Assembly: GCA_900756155.1 (NCBI GenBank)
Contig: CAAEJV010000035.1
Location: 1-52,997 of the forward strand
Length of the DNA stretch: 52,997 nt
DNA from: Pasteurellaceae bacterium
GTDB lineage: Bacteria; Pseudomonadota; Gammaproteobacteria; Enterobacterales; Pasteurellaceae
Reading direction: 5' to 3'
The notes beneath the pieces were generated by a model. It had not been told where the DNA came from, searched no databases, and saw only the letters and a program-made list of their open reading frames with translations. The position numbers and the translations under genes were made by a program. Below, piece after piece: positions 51,026 to 52,997 of the stretch; the first letter of the stretch is position 1, and each line of letters starts with the position of its first letter.

Positions 51026-51769
51026 TTACATAATGGCATTATAGAATACTGTTGCTAAAGCCGCACCGATAAATGGCCCGACAACCGGCACCCAACTGTA
51101 TCCCCAGTCAGCTTTAGTTTTTAATGTCCCCCCCAGGAAAAGACCTAAGGTTAAACGCGGACCAAGATCTCGAGCTGGATTGTTCGCAGAACCGGTTGTT
51201 CCACCTAAGCTCAAACCAATTGCCCAAACTAGAATGGCTACTGGTAATGCCCCAATTGAACCTAAACCAATTGGTGTGCTTTCTGCTGTGCCAGGTAAAG
51301 TGATATTTGCTCCCGCAAGATAGAAAATCACGAAAACAAGCACGAAGGTACCAACGATTTCGTTTACTAAGTTGATTGGATAGTTACGAATTGCTGGTTC
51401 AGTACAGAAACAAGCGCGTTTTAAGCCCTCTTCTTCGGTCGCTGCAAAGTGATCTTTATACATAATGTAAACCAACAACGCACCAACCATGCCGCCCACT
51501 ACTTGTGCCGCGATGTAGCCTGGTACCAATTCCCAAGCAAATGCGCCTTTCATTGCCACGCCAAGTGTTACCGCAGGATTTAAGTGTGCCCCACTGTAAG
51601 GACCTGTTACAACGACGGCCACATACACTGCAAATGCCCACGCGGTAGTAATCACAATCCAACCAGAACTTTGCCCTTTCGTTTTATTTAAACATACGTT
51701 GGCCACGACACCGTTACCTAACAGGATGAGAAGTGCTGTGCCAAAAAATTCTGCAAAATAGGCATTCAT
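51026..51769 (-). CDS. glpF: Glycerol facilitator (aquaglyceroporin)
   Basis: Inner-membrane channel of the MIP family, 247 residues with six spans. The two pore motifs are NPA at 64-66 (in AHLNPAVTLG) and NPA at 197-199 (in NNPARDLGPRL). The aspartate after NPAR marks the glycerol-conducting subgroup. The loop with FCTEPAIRNYP is like bacterial GlpF. It is transcribed away from glpK, so the 371-nt gap should hold both promoters. Confidence 0.93.
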   Translation of the reverse strand: MNAYFAEFFGTALLILLGNGVVANVCLNKTKGQSSGWIVITTAWAFAVYVAVVVTGPYSGAHLNPAVTLGVAMKGAFAWELVPGYIAAQVVGGMVGALLVYIMYKDHFAATEEEGLKRACFCTEPAIRNYPINLVNEIVGTFVLVFVIFYLAGANITLPGTAESTPIGLGSIGALPVAILVWAIGLSLGGTTGSANNPARDLGPRLTLGLFLGGTLKTKADWGYSWVPVVGPFIGAALATVFYNAIM

Positions 51770-51995
51770 AAGAGAATCTCCAAATAATGATTAACTTAAT
51801 GATTTCATTAAAGAAATCTTGCTTTGCAATTCGTTTCGTTGTTTGATCAAATATTGAGATACTCAAAGTGAGTGGCTTCATTATCTAGTTTTAACCAATT
51901 AATTCAATAGATAAACCGATCTATTTTCTAAAAATGAGAGAGGGATCACATTATTTTGTACGTTAACGCAATCGATTGCATATCTTCAGAGAAAA

Positions 51996-52044
51996 ATCTG
52001 TGATGCTAATCACAAAACCCAACATTGCTTGTTCCAATTAGATT
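51996..52044 (+). promoter_or_regulatory. CRP-N site and likely glpK promoter
   Basis: TGTGA-TGCTAA-TCACA (51999-52014) is a perfect canonical CRP palindrome. A weak -10 TAGATT (52039-52044) would put the start about 43-44 bp downstream of the site centre, close to class II spacing. This fits catabolite control of glycerol use. It is the Sxy-independent (CRP-N) type, unlike the com sites. Confidence 0.8.
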
Positions 52045-52110
52045 CGAATTCAATTAAGTTAGGTTCGCAATTTGTTCGTTTAAGCTCAAAATTTCTTCAT
52101 TCATTTAATG

Positions 52111-52127
52111 AGAGTGCCGAGCACTCT
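52111..52127 (+). repeat. Hairpin abutting the glpK ribosome binding site
   Basis: AGAGTGC (52111-52117) and GCACTCT (52121-52127) form a perfect 7-bp stem with a CGA loop. The ribosome binding site AAGGAA starts at the very next base (52128). It might stabilise the mRNA, present the site, or be a DNA operator. Confidence 0.65.
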
Positions 52128-52140
52128 AAGGAATAGAACC

Positions 52141-52997
52141 ATGACAGACAAAAAATACATCATCGCTTTGGACCAAGGTACCACAAGCTCTCGTGCAGTA
52201 TTATTAGATCACAATGCGAATGTTGTCGAAATCGCCCAACGTGAATTTACACAAATTTATCCACGCGCAGGCTGGGTGGAACATAATCCAATGGAAATTT
52301 GGGCAACACAAAGTTCAACATTAAACGAAGTAGTTGCAAAAGCAGGCATTACCTCTGACGAAATCGCGGCAATTGGTATTACTAACCAACGTGAAACCAC
52401 CATCGTGTGGGAAAAATCAACCGGCACACCAGTTTATAACGCAATTGTGTGGCAATGTCGTCGTACTGCAGATATTACAGACAAACTTAAAGCGGATGGT
52501 CACGAAGAGTATATCCGCAACACCACGGGTTTAGTGGTGGATCCGTATTTCTCCGGTACAAAAGTGAAATGGATTTTAGACAATGTAGAAGGCGCGCGCG
52601 AAAAAGCGGAACGCGGTGAGCTTCTATTCGGTACCGTAGATACCTGGCTTGTATGGAAATTAACCCAAGGCCGTGTTCACGTAACGGATTACACCAACGC
52701 ATCCCGTACCATGTTATTTAACATCCATACGAAAAAATGGGATGACAAAATGTTGGAATTATTAAATATTCCACGCTCCATGTTACCTGAAGTACGCAAT
52801 TCATCCGAAGTGTATGGCCAAACCAACATCGGGGGTAAAGGCGGCGTACGTATTCCTGTTGCGGGTATTGCGGGTGACCAACAAGCGGCACTTTACGGTC
52901 ATCTATGCACACGTGCAGGCCAAGCGAAAAACACCTATGGTACTGGCTGCTTTATGTTGCTTCACACCGGTGATAAAGCCATTACCTCTAAAAATGG
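52141..52997 (+). CDS. glpK: Glycerol kinase (5' part; runs off the window)
   Basis: Phosphorylates glycerol to glycerol 3-phosphate, trapping what enters through GlpF. The 285 residues present are the N-terminal part of a protein usually about 500 long. FGGY-family start YIIALDQGTTSSRAVLLD; WVEHNPMEIW; ITNQRETTIVWE; and the catalytic-aspartate segment GIAGDQQAALYG near residue 245. The frame stays open to the window edge. Regulation: a CRP site and a 5'-UTR hairpin upstream. Confidence 0.97.
   Translation, partial: MTDKKYIIALDQGTTSSRAVLLDHNANVVEIAQREFTQIYPRAGWVEHNPMEIWATQSSTLNEVVAKAGITSDEIAAIGITNQRETTIVWEKSTGTPVYNAIVWQCRRTADITDKLKADGHEEYIRNTTGLVVDPYFSGTKVKWILDNVEGAREKAERGELLFGTVDTWLVWKLTQGRVHVTDYTNASRTMLFNIHTKKWDDKMLELLNIPRSMLPEVRNSSEVYGQTNIGGKGGVRIPVAGIAGDQQAALYGHLCTRAGQAKNTYGTGCFMLLHTGDKAITSKN

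Larger units (their letters stand above)
51770..52140. other. glpF-glpK divergent intergenic region
   Basis: AT-rich, 371 nt, without a credible coding frame. It contains the CRP site (51999-52014), a possible GlpR half-site (TGTTCG near 52074) and the 5'-UTR hairpin beside the glpK ribosome binding site (52111-52127). Promoters for glpF could not be assigned with confidence. Confidence 0.6.

Noticed and set aside
1..52997. Search for defence, toxin-antitoxin, prophage or other accessory modules
   Set aside because: All substantial frames belong to core genes with Haemophilus-like neighbours; only two small genes are unrecognised and neither resembles such modules.

Overview
The window is ordinary chromosomal core DNA of a Pasteurellaceae bacterium, most likely a Haemophilus close to H. 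parainfluenzae (species is inference). The main evidence is the 9-mer uptake signal sequence AAGTGCGGT / ACCGCACTT, which I count about forty times by eye (roughly one per 1.3 kb), often as inverted pairs between genes. The full comABCDEF operon, comM and two competence-type CRP-S sites agree with a naturally transformable organism of the Hin-type uptake clade. The proteins look like Haemophilus versions throughout. I see no phage, insertion sequence, integron, CRISPR array, defence island or tRNA gene.

Layout. 1-245: promoter, leader and boxA of an rRNA operon reading left out of the window, behind gmhB. 975-3564: metNIQ methionine importer under a MetJ operator. 3752-13640: rpoC, rpoB, rplL, rplJ on the minus strand, with the L10 leader and the rplL-rpoB attenuator region. 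13680-16060: ridA, mlaA and talB, all minus. 16352-21899: oppABCDF. 21971-25817: a VirK/YbjX-family gene, engB, comM and nfuA. 25933-30295: comFEDCBA (minus), divergent from ponA, then rlmJ and psiE. 34513-38608: the rpoD-dnaG-rpsU macromolecular synthesis operon (minus). 38827-41939: tsaD, an unrecognised small membrane protein, tdk and tyrP. 42215-43222: a YgiW-type OB-fold protein behind two QseB-like boxes, then an unrecognised coiled-coil protein. 43324-46450: ligA and zipA (minus). 46621-50953: cysZ, cysK and a cystine-type ABC importer. 51026-52997: glpF and, divergently, the 5' part of glpK.

Three themes link the genes. (1) DNA uptake: the com operon encodes the pilus-assembly/secretin proteins and ComF, ComM acts on the incoming strand, both promoters carry CRP-S sites, and the target signal is spread through the window. 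(2) Nutrient import: methionine, oligopeptide, tyrosine, sulfate, cystine and glycerol systems; cysZ-cysK-tcyJLN forms a compact sulfur locus. (3) Information processing: RNA polymerase core, sigma-70, primase, S21, L10, L7/L12, ligase, an rRNA methylase and a tRNA t6A enzyme.

I did not find a convincing undescribed system. The points most worth checking are regulatory: QseB-type boxes at a ygiW that lacks qseBC next to it, a perfect hairpin whose two arms both carry the same change from the uptake signal, a hairpin abutting the glpK ribosome binding site, a palindrome on the rplJ -10 box, and a terminator lying between the CRP-S site and -10 of comM. Two small genes are unrecognised.
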